This document shows positions 38,763 to 46,635 of a stretch of 64,000 nucleotides of DNA, in pieces. The notes beneath the pieces were generated by a model. The model saw only the letters and a program-made list of their open reading frames with translations. It was not told the origin of the DNA and did no database searches. Each line of letters opens with the position of its first letter. Position 1 is the first letter of the stretch. The translations under genes were made by a program, and so were the position numbers. Source of the stretch: Bradyrhizobium erythrophlei (GTDB lineage: Bacteria; Pseudomonadota; Alphaproteobacteria; Rhizobiales; Xanthobacteraceae); the NCBI GenBank assembly GCA_900129675.1, contig FSRD01000001.1, positions 6,623,501 to 6,687,500 of the forward strand. The letters run 5' to 3'.

Positions 38763-39944
38763 ATGTTGCTCGATCATCCTTCCGACGGACTGACCGCTAT
38801 CCGCACTTATATTGGCGCAATTTTTGTGTCGCTGGAACTGAGCCGTTCGACGTGGCTTGTGACGTCGCTGTCGCCGGGCAAAGGCGAAAAGATGTCCAAG
38901 CACAGCGTCGCGGCTGGCAATATGGCCGAGCTTTTGACGCTGTTTGCGGAGCTCAAGCGCAAGACGGAGGTCCGGACCGGCCAAAGCTATCCGATCATCA
39001 CGATACAGGAGGCGGGGCTGGACGGGTTCTGGCTGCACCGTGTTCTGCAACAGGAGGGGATCGAGAGCCACGTGGTCGATCCCGCCTCGATTGCGACGCC
39101 GCGCCGGCGACGACGGGCCAAGACGGACCGGCTCGATGGCGAGACGCTGCTGCGGGCGCTTCTGGCCTACAAGCGCGGCGAGCCACGGGTCTGCGCGATG
39201 GTGGTTGCGCCCTCGCCCGAGGAGGAGGACCGCCGCAGGCTTTGTCGCGAGCGCCAGGCATTGATCGCCGAGCGGATCACCCATGTGAACCGGATCAAGG
39301 GGCTTCTGTTCTCGCAAGGGATATCCGACTATGCGCCCTTGCGGCGGGATCGGCGGTCGCGGCTTGAGACGTTGCGCACCGGAGACGGGCGAGAGCTGCC
39401 GTCGCATTTGAGGGCGCAGATCGGCCGCGAACTCGATCGGATCGAACTGCTTCTGGAACAGATCAAGGCGGTCGAGGCCGAGCGGGATGGTCTGCTGGCC
39501 GCAGCCAGGAAGCCTGCAGAGAAGCCTGCAGACGAGAAGGCCGCACTGGATCCAGTAGCGATGCTGCTGGCTTTGAAAGGGCTCGGCGCCAACTTTGCGG
39601 CCGTGCTCTGGTCGGAGGCGTTCTACCGGCAGTTCTCCAACCGCCGCCAGGTCGCCGCCTATGCGGGCCTTGCGGCGACGCCCTGGCAAAGCGGGGGCAT
39701 CCGGCACGAGCAGGGCGTGTCGAAGGCCGGCAATCCAAGGCTGCGGACCACGATGATCCAGCTCGCCTGGCTGTGGGTACGTCACCAGCCGCAGTCGGCC
39801 CTGACACGCTGGTTCAAAGAGCGAAGCCAGCAAGGCCGCAAGCGCGCGATCGTGGCGCTGGCGCGCAAGCTTCTTGTGGCCTTGTGGAAGTATGTCACCC
39901 AAGGCGTCGTCATCGAGGGGGCCGTGATGAAGCCCGCCGCCTGA
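38763..39944 (+). CDS. IS110-family transposase (DEDD/serine recombinase)
   Basis: 393 residues. N-terminal RuvC-like DEDD domain: first acidic residue in SLELSRSTW (Glu in place of the common Asp), second in IQEAG, third and fourth in KTDRLDGE. A coiled region (ELDRIELLLEQIKAVEAERD) links to the C-terminal Tnp domain LLALKGLGANFAAVLWSEAF, with the conserved nucleophilic-serine block GVSKAGNPRLRT. Reading frame intact, start with GGAGACGACG upstream, so the element may be active. Family enzymes are guided by a bridge/seeker RNA. Confidence 0.93.
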   Translation: MLLDHPSDGLTAIRTYIGAIFVSLELSRSTWLVTSLSPGKGEKMSKHSVAAGNMAELLTLFAELKRKTEVRTGQSYPIITIQEAGLDGFWLHRVLQQEGIESHVVDPASIATPRRRRRAKTDRLDGETLLRALLAYKRGEPRVCAMVVAPSPEEEDRRRLCRERQALIAERITHVNRIKGLLFSQGISDYAPLRRDRRSRLETLRTGDGRELPSHLRAQIGRELDRIELLLEQIKAVEAERDGLLAAARKPAEKPADEKAALDPVAMLLALKGLGANFAAVLWSEAFYRQFSNRRQVAAYAGLAATPWQSGGIRHEQGVSKAGNPRLRTTMIQLAWLWVRHQPQSALTRWFKERSQQGRKRAIVALARKLLVALWKYVTQGVVIEGAVMKPAA

Positions 39945-40447
39945 TCCCGGACCGCGCCGAGCGGCGGGCTTCGCCGCCCGCGCGCAACAAAACGACCATA
40001 ACCCATCTGCCGAGGCCCGATCAGTCTCGGAAGATCCGGGTGGACGAACCGATGGATTGCATGGCTTGAAACGCCGCAACGAAGAAGGGTCTCGTCCTCT
40101 CGAGCCTGCCCGCCGCAAGCGGAATCGTGGTGCAGTCGCCTCGCGCGACGACCGAATGTGAGTTTGATCTGGCAAGCAACCCAGATCGTCGAACCGGCTC
40201 GACCCCTGGATCGCAAATGCGAGGATTGCAGATGCCCTGACAGAACCGCCAACACGAGCAACTCCTATCGTTCCCGACGCTCCAAGCATGATGACGTGCT
40301 CGCTCAACTCAAGGTCAAGCCGCTGCGCGGCGGCCCTGAAGGGCCGACCTTGACTTGATCTGCGCGCGTCATCCTGCAGGGCCCGCGGTCGGGACGAAAA
40401 GGTGGACCGCAGTCGAACTAAAAGGTGACTGCTAATTCTTGACACAC
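39945..40447 (+). ncRNA. candidate bridge/seeker guide RNA region of the IS
   Basis: The 500-nt right non-coding end. Within it GACGAA (40043-40048) copies the left target flank and, 3 bases later, ATGGATTGC (40052-40060) is the reverse complement of the right target flank GCAATCCAT; this is the two-guide arrangement of a target-binding loop. Weaker donor-type matches: GGAAT (40121-40125), reverse complement of the left IS end ATTCC, and ATGTGAG (40156-40162), identical to the right IS end, on opposite sides of a possible stem (GTCG/CGAC). RNA ends unknown; assignment is inference. Confidence 0.5.
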
Positions 40448-40463
40448 ACCTTCCCCATGTGAG

Positions 40464-40521
40464 CAATCCACTCTTTCTTTACGCCGGGCGATGGATTGCT
40501 TCGCTTCGCTCGCAATGACGG
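40464..40521. repeat. right half of the split GTCATTGCGAGGAGCG repeat
   Basis: CAATCCACTC, then GATGGATTGCTTCGCTTCGC and TCGCAATGACGG, the missing part of the repeat whose left half is at 38661-38688. Joining both halves recreates a full copy like that at 46190-46275. Confidence 0.85.
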
Positions 40522-40592
40522 CTGATAGGTAAATCGCGCACCTTGAATCTGCTTCCTCCACGCCTACAATCCGTAAAAAGAGAGCCCGCGCC

Positions 40593-41033
40593 ATGTCTAC
40601 GCTGTTCGCCTTCCTCCACCATGTCTGTGCGTTCACGCTGGTGTCGGCGGTCGCGATCGAATTCGCGTTGATCCGCGGGGAGCTGACGCTTTCCTCCGCG
40701 CGCCGGCTGCAGGTCACCGACATGGTGCTCGGCATCGCCGCCGGCGCGTTGCTGGTGATCGGCTTGCTGCGGGTGTTCTTCTTCGAGAAGGGGCCGGACT
40801 ATTATTGGCATAGCCACGCCTTCATCACAAAATTCTCGATCTTCATCGTGATCGGGTTGTTGTCGATCATCCCGACCGTCGAATTTCTGTCATGGCGCAA
40901 GGCGATTGGGGAAGGGCAGGTGCCCGCGATCAGTGCGAAAAAGCTGCATCTGGTCACCGCCGTCATTCACGGCGAGCTCTTGAGCATCGTCATCATCCTG
41001 CTCTGTGCCGCGATCATGGCGCGGGGCGGCTGA
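40593..41033 (+). CDS. DUF2214 membrane protein
   Basis: 146 residues with four hydrophobic segments (FLHHVCAFTLVSAVAIEFAL, DMVLGIAAGALLVIGLLRVF, FSIFIVIGLLSIIPTVEFLS, and ELLSIVIILLCAAIMA). The KGPDYYWHSHAFITKF loop is typical of DUF2214. Inner-membrane protein of unknown function. Followed after 33 bases by a small cytoplasmic protein gene. Confidence 0.85.
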   Translation: MSTLFAFLHHVCAFTLVSAVAIEFALIRGELTLSSARRLQVTDMVLGIAAGALLVIGLLRVFFFEKGPDYYWHSHAFITKFSIFIVIGLLSIIPTVEFLSWRKAIGEGQVPAISAKKLHLVTAVIHGELLSIVIILLCAAIMARGG

Positions 41034-41066
41034 GTGTAAATCGGACAAACTTCTGGAGGAATTGAC

Positions 41067-41384
41067 ATGCCCTTGGCCTACTTCGTCGTCCGCGCCACCG
41101 TCGCCGATGCCGCCAAACGTCCGGCCTTTGATGCCTGGTATTCCCGCGAGCATTTGCCGGATGCGGTCAAATCATTCGGCGCGGAAAAGGCGTGGCGCGC
41201 CTGGAGCCTGACCGATCCCTCGCTGCATCAGGCGACGTACCAGTTCGCCGACGAGGCCGCGCTCGATCGCGCCGTCAACAGCGCCGACATGAAGCGGCTG
41301 GTGGCCGACTTCAATCGCGACTGGCCGGGTGTGGCGCGGACGCGGGAGTTGCTGGTGCTGGCGGAGGAATATGCGGCGGCGTGA
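41067..41384 (+). CDS. EthD/dimeric alpha-beta-barrel-like small protein
   Basis: 105 residues: FDAWYSREHLPDAVKSFGAE resembles the EthD-type WY-x-x-EHLPD motif, and the whole has the length of a dimeric ferredoxin-like barrel. Ribosome binding site TGGAGGAATTG. Probably co-transcribed with the DUF2214 gene. No substrate known. Confidence 0.65.
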   Translation: MPLAYFVVRATVADAAKRPAFDAWYSREHLPDAVKSFGAEKAWRAWSLTDPSLHQATYQFADEAALDRAVNSADMKRLVADFNRDWPGVARTRELLVLAEEYAAA

Positions 41385-41390
41385 TGTGTT

Positions 41391-41436
41391 TGTCGTCCCG
41401 GCCTGATGCGCAATTGCGCGCCAGGCCGGGACGACA
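41391..41436. repeat. palindromic repeat TGTCGTCCCGGCCTG...CAGGCCGGGACGACA
   Basis: 15-bp perfect arms (41391-41405, 41422-41436) with an inner GCGCAATTGCGC palindrome. A related hairpin is at 54363-54391. Probably forms the 3' end of the preceding transcript. Confidence 0.75.
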
Positions 41437-41502
41437 GAATAGATCGAACCTATCCTCTCCTCATCGCGACAAAGGAGACCGATGGCGAGGGAAGGGGTCT
41501 TC

Positions 41503-41937
41503 ATGAAAATCTGGTTTGGTGCGGCGGCCGTCTGGCTCGTCGCTTGTCCTGCGTTCGCGGCCGAGGTTGCAACCTGCACGCTCAGCGCGGACAAGAAGAC
41601 GGTCACGGTGACCGCGAGCAATCCCTATTCGCAGGTGATGGCCTGCGAGGTGAATTGCCACATGGGGTTACCGGGCGGCTTCGCCACCGTGGTCTGCGTC
41701 AAGCCGGTGCCGGTGGGGTCGAAGGATTTCGTGATGTGCACCAGCGTCGCGAGCGATGGCCATCCCTATACGCAGGTCAAGGACACCGAGGCCAACTGCC
41801 CCGATCCAGCCGCGCCGCCGCCGGCCGCCAGCAAGCCCGACACCAAAGAGAAGGCCATCGATGACGATGATGATGATGACGACGACGACAAGGCCGACCA
41901 AAAGATGCAGAAGATGATGAAGCAAAAGCCGAGGTAG
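41503..41937 (+). CDS. secreted Cys-containing protein with poly-aspartate tail
   Basis: 144 residues from MKIWFGAAAVWLVACPAFAA, a clear signal peptide; an ATG 21 bases upstream also has a good AAAGGAG site. The mature part has several cysteines (TCTLS, ACEVNCHMG, VVCVK, VMCTS, ANCPDP), likely disulphide-bonded. The C-terminus is a run of aspartates (ten or more) encoded by mixed GAT/GAC codons, then KADQKMQKMMKQKPR. The acidic run suggests metal or cation binding (inference). Function unknown. Confidence 0.6.
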   Translation: MKIWFGAAAVWLVACPAFAAEVATCTLSADKKTVTVTASNPYSQVMACEVNCHMGLPGGFATVVCVKPVPVGSKDFVMCTSVASDGHPYTQVKDTEANCPDPAAPPPAASKPDTKEKAIDDDDDDDDDDKADQKMQKMMKQKPR

Positions 41938-41949
41938 CGTGTTCGTTCG

Positions 41950-43197
41950 TCACTTCATTCCCATGCAATTCGCATAGAACGTCGTGGTCGCCGGCCAGTC
42001 GGAAAACATGGCGCGGACGCCGACCTGCTTTGCCAGCACGTCAAGCACCGTCAGGATGTCGCCGTCGCGGTCAATCGCGGCCTTGACCGAAGAGTGATAG
42101 AAGCCGCCGCCCTTGTTCAAGGGGCCGTCGCGCTCCAGCGACCAGCCGATCAAATCGAGGCCGGCGGCCTTCGCCGCCTTGGCGTATTCCGACGGCACGA
42201 TTTCCTTTTTGTCGTTCAGCGCCAGCATCACCCAGATCGGCGGCGCCAGGATTTTGACGCCTTGCGCCGTCAGCTCCGTCATCGACGGCTTCCAGGTCTC
42301 GGACTTGTCGGGGTCGAGGCCGCGCTTCTCGTAGCGATCTTCCAGATACACCGCCTGCGCCGCGAATGCGGGCTCGGTCTTGCCCCAGAACAGGATGTCA
42401 CCGAGGTTACAGCTCTGGGCGAACACATCGCCGGGCGGAATGCCCGCCTGCTTGTAGGCCTGCAGCATCTGGGTGGCGTATTTTTCCTGGGTGTAGTCGC
42501 CGTCGAACGGCATCGGCACTTCCGGCGCCTTCAGTTCCGGCGTGAATTTGGCGCCGAGGCTTTTGATCAGCGCGATGCTCTCGTCATGCGTCATCACGGT
42601 CCCGGAATTGCTGTAGAGGTCGGTGCGCCAGCGCGGCGTGCCGTTCTGGTAGTCGGCAATTGTTGTCGCGTCCGGATTGAAGCCGTCCATCTTGGCCGTC
42701 AGCGTCTTGAATTCGGCCAGCGTGATGTCGCTGGTGCAGCATTTCGCGGACGCCTTCTTTCCGGTCGCGGGATCGGCCGGGCTGAAACCTTGCGAGCATT
42801 TCGCTGATAGCGCCGGCACCGACAGGATGTTGGTGGTGGTATGCAGGTCGCATTGCGAATGCCGGCACACCAGTTGGCGATCCCTGGTGAAGGTGACGTC
42901 GCATTCGATCACGCCGGCGCCCATGCGCGCCGCGGCCATGTACGACTCCCTGCTGTGCTCGGGAAACTGCATTGCCGCGCCGCGATGGCCGAAGGAAAAA
43001 TCGGTCCTGTGGAACGGCCCGGTGCACTGGCTGAGCTGGGTTTTCAGCGGCCCGTCCTTCATCTTGTCGACGAGATAGAACGGGCGGGGGCCGATTTGCG
43101 CCTCGCGCGGCAGCGGGACGCTTTGCGCCGCGGCGGTTGCCGTCAAGGCGAGCGTCCAGAGCGCGGCGAGGGTGGCGGAACGTCGGTGAAAAACCAT
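41950..43197 (-). CDS. secreted glycerophosphodiester phosphodiesterase-family protein
   Basis: 415 residues, signal peptide SATLAALWTLALTATAAAQ. GDPD TIM-barrel motifs: FGHRGAAMQFPEHSRESYMA (catalytic HR...E), GAGVIECDVTFTRDRQLVCR (ECDV) and HSQCDLHTTT. Insertions after this region contain a Cys pair (AKCCTSD). Likely hydrolyses phospholipid headgroup diesters in the periplasm. GAGGTGACC precedes the ATG. Convergent with the poly-Asp gene. Confidence 0.88.
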   Translation of the reverse strand: MVFHRRSATLAALWTLALTATAAAQSVPLPREAQIGPRPFYLVDKMKDGPLKTQLSQCTGPFHRTDFSFGHRGAAMQFPEHSRESYMAAARMGAGVIECDVTFTRDRQLVCRHSQCDLHTTTNILSVPALSAKCSQGFSPADPATGKKASAKCCTSDITLAEFKTLTAKMDGFNPDATTIADYQNGTPRWRTDLYSNSGTVMTHDESIALIKSLGAKFTPELKAPEVPMPFDGDYTQEKYATQMLQAYKQAGIPPGDVFAQSCNLGDILFWGKTEPAFAAQAVYLEDRYEKRGLDPDKSETWKPSMTELTAQGVKILAPPIWVMLALNDKKEIVPSEYAKAAKAAGLDLIGWSLERDGPLNKGGGFYHSSVKAAIDRDGDILTVLDVLAKQVGVRAMFSDWPATTTFYANCMGMK

Positions 43198-43381
43198 GGT
43201 CACCTCGATGGCGGGATGCGCGGATGATATCACCATAGCAGTGTGACAGCTGCTGTGGCGGGCGGCAGCAAGGATGCGAAGCGAGATTCGCGCTTCCTGA
43301 ATGAACAATTCAGCGGCCGTTCATATCGGAGCGGCGAAAATCCGTTCGCATCACTCGCCATCCCAGGAAGAGGAAGATGTC

Positions 43382-43699
43382 ATGGAACGCCGGGACTTTT
43401 TGAAGATTGCGATAGGCGTCGTTGCGGGCGCTGCCGCAGTCGCCGCCACCGCCCAGGCCGCGCCGCTGGCGCCGCAGCCACTCGGCACGGACGGACGGTT
43501 TTCCGCCCATCAGGATGCCCATCCTGCCGTCACCAATGATAGCGAAGTCGATCGTCTCCAGCCGCAGCAAGTGCGCTGGGGGCATCACTGGCACCACCGT
43601 CACTGGGGCTGGCATAGGCGGCATTGGGGATGGCGCCACAGGCATTGGGGCTGGCACCACCGCTGGCATCGCCATCACTGGCACCGTCATTACTGGTAA
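43382..43699 (+). CDS. Tat-exported His/Trp-rich protein
   Basis: 105 residues. Twin-arginine signal ERRDFLKIAIGVVAGAAAVA. The C-terminal 40 residues are almost entirely His, Trp, Arg and Gly in repeated HWGWHRR/HWGWRHR units, a composition that could bind metals. The TAA stop is followed in the same frame by 22 more sense codons encoding a Cys/Gly/Pro motif (see findings), so this may be a prematurely ended protein. Confidence 0.65.
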   Translation: MERRDFLKIAIGVVAGAAAVAATAQAAPLAPQPLGTDGRFSAHQDAHPAVTNDSEVDRLQPQQVRWGHHWHHRHWGWHRRHWGWRHRHWGWHHRWHRHHWHRHYW

Positions 43700-43771
43700 C
43701 CGATGTACAATTGCCCGCCCGGCTGGCATTCCGGGCCGTTCGGCCGCCATTGCTTCCGGAACGGCTGGTGA
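43700..43771 (+). pseudogene. in-frame continuation after the His/Trp-rich ORF stop
   Basis: Reading straight on in frame past the TAA gives PMYNCPPGWHSGPFGRHCF and RNGW before a TGA at 43769-43771. CPPGWHSGP-x-C resembles the GCGPGMHRGP motif of the small secreted protein encoded just downstream on the other strand. Either lost C-terminus or a tiny separate ORF starting at ATG 43703. Confidence 0.4.
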
Positions 43772-43821
43772 GTGAATTTGGCGCAAGCGCCGCATCAAGG
43801 CCCTGTCTCCTTCGGTCAAAC

Positions 43822-43848
43822 AAAAACCCCGCGTGAGCGGGGCTTTTG
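43822..43848. terminator. bidirectional intrinsic terminator
   Basis: CCCCGC (43827-43832) pairs with GCGGGG (43837-43842) across GTGA, with AAAAA before and TTTT after, serving convergent transcripts of the His/Trp-rich and GCG-type genes. Confidence 0.8.
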
Positions 43849-43868
43849 CCTTACGTCTGATGCGACGC

Positions 43869-44114
43869 TCAGAGCGGGCGGCAGCGGCCGTAACGCCAGG
43901 AGAAGCCAATCGGGCAGACGCGGCCGGGGCGGACCACGACCACAGGCCGTTCGACGACGACCGGCCGTTCGACAACAACGACGCCGCCGCCATTGACCCG
44001 GCATCCGCCTTCGGGCCCGCGATGCATGCCGGGGCCGCAGCCGCCGGCGGCATTGGCGGCGCCAAAGCCCGCGATTGTCGTTGCCGCCAGAACCGCCGCG
44101 AAAAGGTATTTCAT
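43869..44114 (-). CDS. GCG-type small secreted protein
   Basis: 81 residues: signal peptide MKYLFAAVLAATTIAGFGAA, then AGGCGPGMHRGPEGGCRVNG, a Val/Pro/Arg repeat VVVVERPVVVERPVVVVRPG and a C-terminal CPIGFSWRYGRCRPL. The GCGxGxxRGPxGxC motif is common in small exported proteins of Bradyrhizobiaceae. GGGAGAAG stands upstream of the start. Function unknown; possibly disulphide-stabilised envelope protein. Confidence 0.75.
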   Translation of the reverse strand: MKYLFAAVLAATTIAGFGAANAAGGCGPGMHRGPEGGCRVNGGGVVVVERPVVVERPVVVVRPGRVCPIGFSWRYGRCRPL

Positions 44115-44272
44115 GTCTTCTCCCTTCATTTCGGGGCCGCACCGCGCGACACCGTAAAAGACTTCAAGCCTTATGATTCGATGAGCTGTGCCATCCTCGA
44201 AACATGGTCAGCCTAACGCACTGAACTGAATACGACATAACGCGTTTGATCCAGATGCCCGGTTCGGCAGCG

Positions 44273-45277
44273 CTAGCGGGCGGCGAGAAAGCCGAGCAGC
44301 AACTCGTTGTATTTCGCCGGCGCTTCGAGAAACACCAGATGGCCGGCATTGGGGATCACCTCGGCGCGGCCGTTGGGCATTTTCGCCGCGAACGCTTTGG
44401 CGAGTTCGGCGTTCTGGCCCATCTTCGCGCGCAGCGCTTCCGGCGCGTTGGGCCGGCCCGGCGCGTTGTGATCGTCGGCGCCCATGATGAACAGCGTCGG
44501 CTGCGTGATGAGCGGGATTTCGTGCGCCACCGGCTCGCGGTAGATCAATTGCGCGGAGGCGACGAAGGCGCGCAGCCAGCGCGGATATTCGGCACTGCCC
44601 TTGATGTTGAAGCGCGCATCGATGAACGGCGTCACCTGGTCGGGCGGCAGCTTGAGCGCATAGTTGGTCTCGAGCTGCTTGCGATAGCCGTCGGCCGTGA
44701 GCTTGTCCTCGTTCTCCAGGATTTTTTCGGTCGGCGTCGGCGGCACATAGAGCCGGTAATCCTCCAGCCCGATCGGCGCGGTCAGCACGAGATGGCTGAC
44801 TCGGTCGGGATAGGCGCGGGCGATGCGCACGCCGAGCATGCTGCCGAGCGAATGCGCGACGACGTCGGCTTTGGCGATCTTGAGATGATCGAGCAGCGCG
44901 ACGGTGTTGCGCGCCAGCGTGTCGAAATGCAGGTCGCCCATCGGCTTGGAGGATTTGCCGAAGCCGATCTGGTCCGGCACCACCACGCGGTAGCCGGCGT
45001 CGGTCAGCGTCTTGATCACGGGGGCCCAATAGCTCGACGGGAAATTGCGGCCGTGCAGCAGTACCACGGTGCGCCCGTTCGGCTGCGCTGCGGCGATATC
45101 CATATACGCCATCCGGACCTGCTCGCCGTCATTGACCAGCGGCAGCATGCTGACGGGGTAGGGATAGGCGAAGCCTTCGAGCCCGATGCCGTAGGGCTCG
45201 CGCTCGGCGGCGTTGGCGGGGGTGAAGGGCGAAGCGAGGAGGGCGCCGAACAGCGCCACAGCGAACAGACGATTCAT
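44273..45277 (-). CDS. secreted alpha/beta hydrolase
   Basis: 334 residues, signal peptide MNRLFAVALFGALLASPFTP. Oxyanion segment VVLLHGRNFPSSYWAPVIKT, nucleophile elbow VAHSLGSML, catalytic His in IPNAGHLVFLEAP. Closest in style to haloperoxidase/epoxide-hydrolase-like esterases; substrate unknown. CCGGAGATATC precedes the start. It is followed upstream by a dispersed repeat. Confidence 0.87.
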   Translation of the reverse strand: MNRLFAVALFGALLASPFTPANAAEREPYGIGLEGFAYPYPVSMLPLVNDGEQVRMAYMDIAAAQPNGRTVVLLHGRNFPSSYWAPVIKTLTDAGYRVVVPDQIGFGKSSKPMGDLHFDTLARNTVALLDHLKIAKADVVAHSLGSMLGVRIARAYPDRVSHLVLTAPIGLEDYRLYVPPTPTEKILENEDKLTADGYRKQLETNYALKLPPDQVTPFIDARFNIKGSAEYPRWLRAFVASAQLIYREPVAHEIPLITQPTLFIMGADDHNAPGRPNAPEALRAKMGQNAELAKAFAAKMPNGRAEVIPNAGHLVFLEAPAKYNELLLGFLAAR

Positions 45278-45301
45278 GATATCTCCGGAAGACAGTTTTT
45301 C

Positions 45302-45420
45302 CGTCATGGCCGGGCTTGTCCCGGCCATCCACGTCTTTGCTTGCCGACATACCGAAAGACGTGGATTCCCGGCACATCTAGCGCGAAGACGCGCTTCGCG
45401 CTTTTGGCCGGGCATGGCGA
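45302..45420. repeat. dispersed palindromic repeat, CGTCATGGCCGGGCTTGTCC type, second copy
   Basis: Shares CCGTCATGGCCGGGCTTGTC and CCGGCCATCCACGTCTT with the copy at 20759; the right half is diverged and contains an extra GCGCGAAGACGCGCTTCGCG segment. Confidence 0.7.
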
Positions 45421-45439
45421 CGATCAGGAGTGGCTAACT

Positions 45440-46135
45440 CTATTCGCCGTTTCCGAACAGCGCTGCAAACCGCTTTTCGCCAGTTCGCGAAAAGTTGACG
45501 ACGCGGCTGCCGGGCGCCGAATCGCGCTCGGCCCATTTGAGTTCCGTGAATCGCGACATCATCGCAGCGCCCAGCGTGCCGGCCAGATGATGCCGCCGCT
45601 CGCTCCAGTCGAGGCAGGCCTTGCACACCGGACGGCGCGGGTGGGCCAGTGTGTCGGCGTCGATCTGCAAGGCAGTGGCCATGAACCGCTTGCCTTCATT
45701 GGTCAGTTCGATCGCCTGCTTGGTTTCGCGCACCAGCCGCTGCTTTTTGAGGCTGTCGAGCATCTGCACGCCGAGATCGCCGGCCAGATGATCGTAGCAA
45801 ATTCGCGCCCGGCGCAGCGCCGGATCCTTTGGCCCGGTGCGCACGCGCATATGGCCGGCGCGGGCGGCAAGCCCGGCGAGGCCTTCGAGCACGCCGGCGA
45901 CGTCGGGGCCGGTGAGGCGGTAATAGCGGTGGCGGCCTTGCTTCTCAGGCTCGATCAGGCCGCCGGCCTCGAGCTTCGCCAGATGCGAGCTTGCGGTCTG
46001 CGGCGTGATGCCGGCTTCCTGCGCGAGTTCGCTCGCGGTCAGCGCGCGGCCGCTCATCAGCGCGGTCAGCATGTTGGAACGCGCGGGGTCGCCGACCAGG
46101 GAAGCTACCATGGCGATATCGGGGCCAGCTTTCAT
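45440..46135 (-). CDS. ArsR-family winged-helix regulator
   Basis: 231 residues, longer than minimal ArsR proteins. N-terminal HTH: LVGDPARSNMLTALMSGRAL, ELAQEAGITPQTASSHLAKL and the wing EKQGRHRYYRLTGPDVAGVL. The C-terminal part contains a CKAC pair (RPVCKACLDWSERR) that might bind metal. No conventional ArsR metal-box Cys (ELCVCDL) is present. Target genes unknown; the divergent NIPSNAP/monooxygenase-like genes are one option. Confidence 0.88.
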   Translation of the reverse strand: MKAGPDIAMVASLVGDPARSNMLTALMSGRALTASELAQEAGITPQTASSHLAKLEAGGLIEPEKQGRHRYYRLTGPDVAGVLEGLAGLAARAGHMRVRTGPKDPALRRARICYDHLAGDLGVQMLDSLKKQRLVRETKQAIELTNEGKRFMATALQIDADTLAHPRRPVCKACLDWSERRHHLAGTLGAAMMSRFTELKWAERDSAPGSRVVNFSRTGEKRFAALFGNGE

Positions 46136-46189
46136 AATTCGATGATAGCCGAAGCATTGACGTCAATCAAGCGGATATTCTCGGGGAAG

Positions 46190-46275
46190 CCGTCATTGCG
46201 AGGAGCGCAGCGACGACGCAATCCATCCCTCCGCTTGCGGCGCGATGGATTGCTTCGCTGCGCTCGCAATGACGG
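46190..46275. repeat. dispersed GTCATTGCGAGGAGCG repeat, compact copy
   Basis: CCGTCATTGCGAGGAGCGCA with CGCTGCGCTCGCAATGACGG as outer arms and CGCAATCCATC/GATGGATTGC as inner arms. This copy preserves the uninterrupted sequence at which the IS inserted elsewhere (CGACGCAATCC). Confidence 0.85.
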
Positions 46276-46298
46276 ACGACAAGCACCGGAGCTCATCA

Positions 46299-46607
46299 AT
46301 GACCGTTACCGTTTTCATCCGTTACCAGCTCGATCCGTTCAAGCGCGCGCTGTTCGAGGAATATTCGAAGCGCTGGCTTTCCATCATTCCGAAATGCGGC
46401 GGCGACCTCCTGGGCTACTGGATGCCGCATGAGGGCACCAACAACATTGCGTTCGCGCTGATCTCGTTCGAGAGTCTGGCGGCGTACGAGGCCTATCGCG
46501 CGCGGCTGCGCGCCGACAAGGAGGGCATGGCCAATTTCAATTTCGCCGAGGAGAACAAGTTCATCCTCGCCGAAGAGCGAACCTTTTTGCGGCAGGTTGC
46601 GCTATAA
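46299..46607 (+). CDS. NIPSNAP-family protein
   Basis: 102 residues of the dimeric alpha-beta-barrel NIPSNAP type: MTVTVFIRYQLDPFKRALFE, SIIPKCGGDLLGYWMPHEGT, NNIAFALISFESLAAYEAYR. The start follows CGGAGCTCATCA. Tightly grouped with two further small-molecule genes; catalytic role unknown. Confidence 0.82.
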   Translation: MTVTVFIRYQLDPFKRALFEEYSKRWLSIIPKCGGDLLGYWMPHEGTNNIAFALISFESLAAYEAYRARLRADKEGMANFNFAEENKFILAEERTFLRQVAL

Positions 46608-46635
46608 GGGTCGCAGTCACGTCAGGGAGAGTTGA

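Larger units (their letters stand above)
38689..40463 (+). mobile_element. IS110-family insertion sequence (IS1111-like layout)
   Basis: The boundaries come from the split target repeat: ...CGACGAAG before and CAATCC... after. The element is about 1,775 bp. An AG dinucleotide is found at both junctions (38687-38688 and 40462-40463), so no long target duplication is present. Subterminal imperfect inverted repeats: CATGGGGGTGGA (38693-38704) and ACCTTCCCCATG (40448-40459), 9 of 12 matching. One transposase gene with a short left (74 nt) and a long right (519 nt) non-coding end, the layout described for the IS1111 subgroup. Confidence 0.85.

Noticed and set aside
38586..40466. Minus-strand open frame of 626 codons covering the whole IS
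   Set aside because: Antisense of the transposase; ends coincide with nothing functional and the transposase motifs are on the plus strand.
44246..46432. Plus-strand open frame of 728 codons opposite the alpha/beta hydrolase and ArsR genes
   Set aside because: It spans two clear minus-strand genes and two dispersed repeats, and has no domain.
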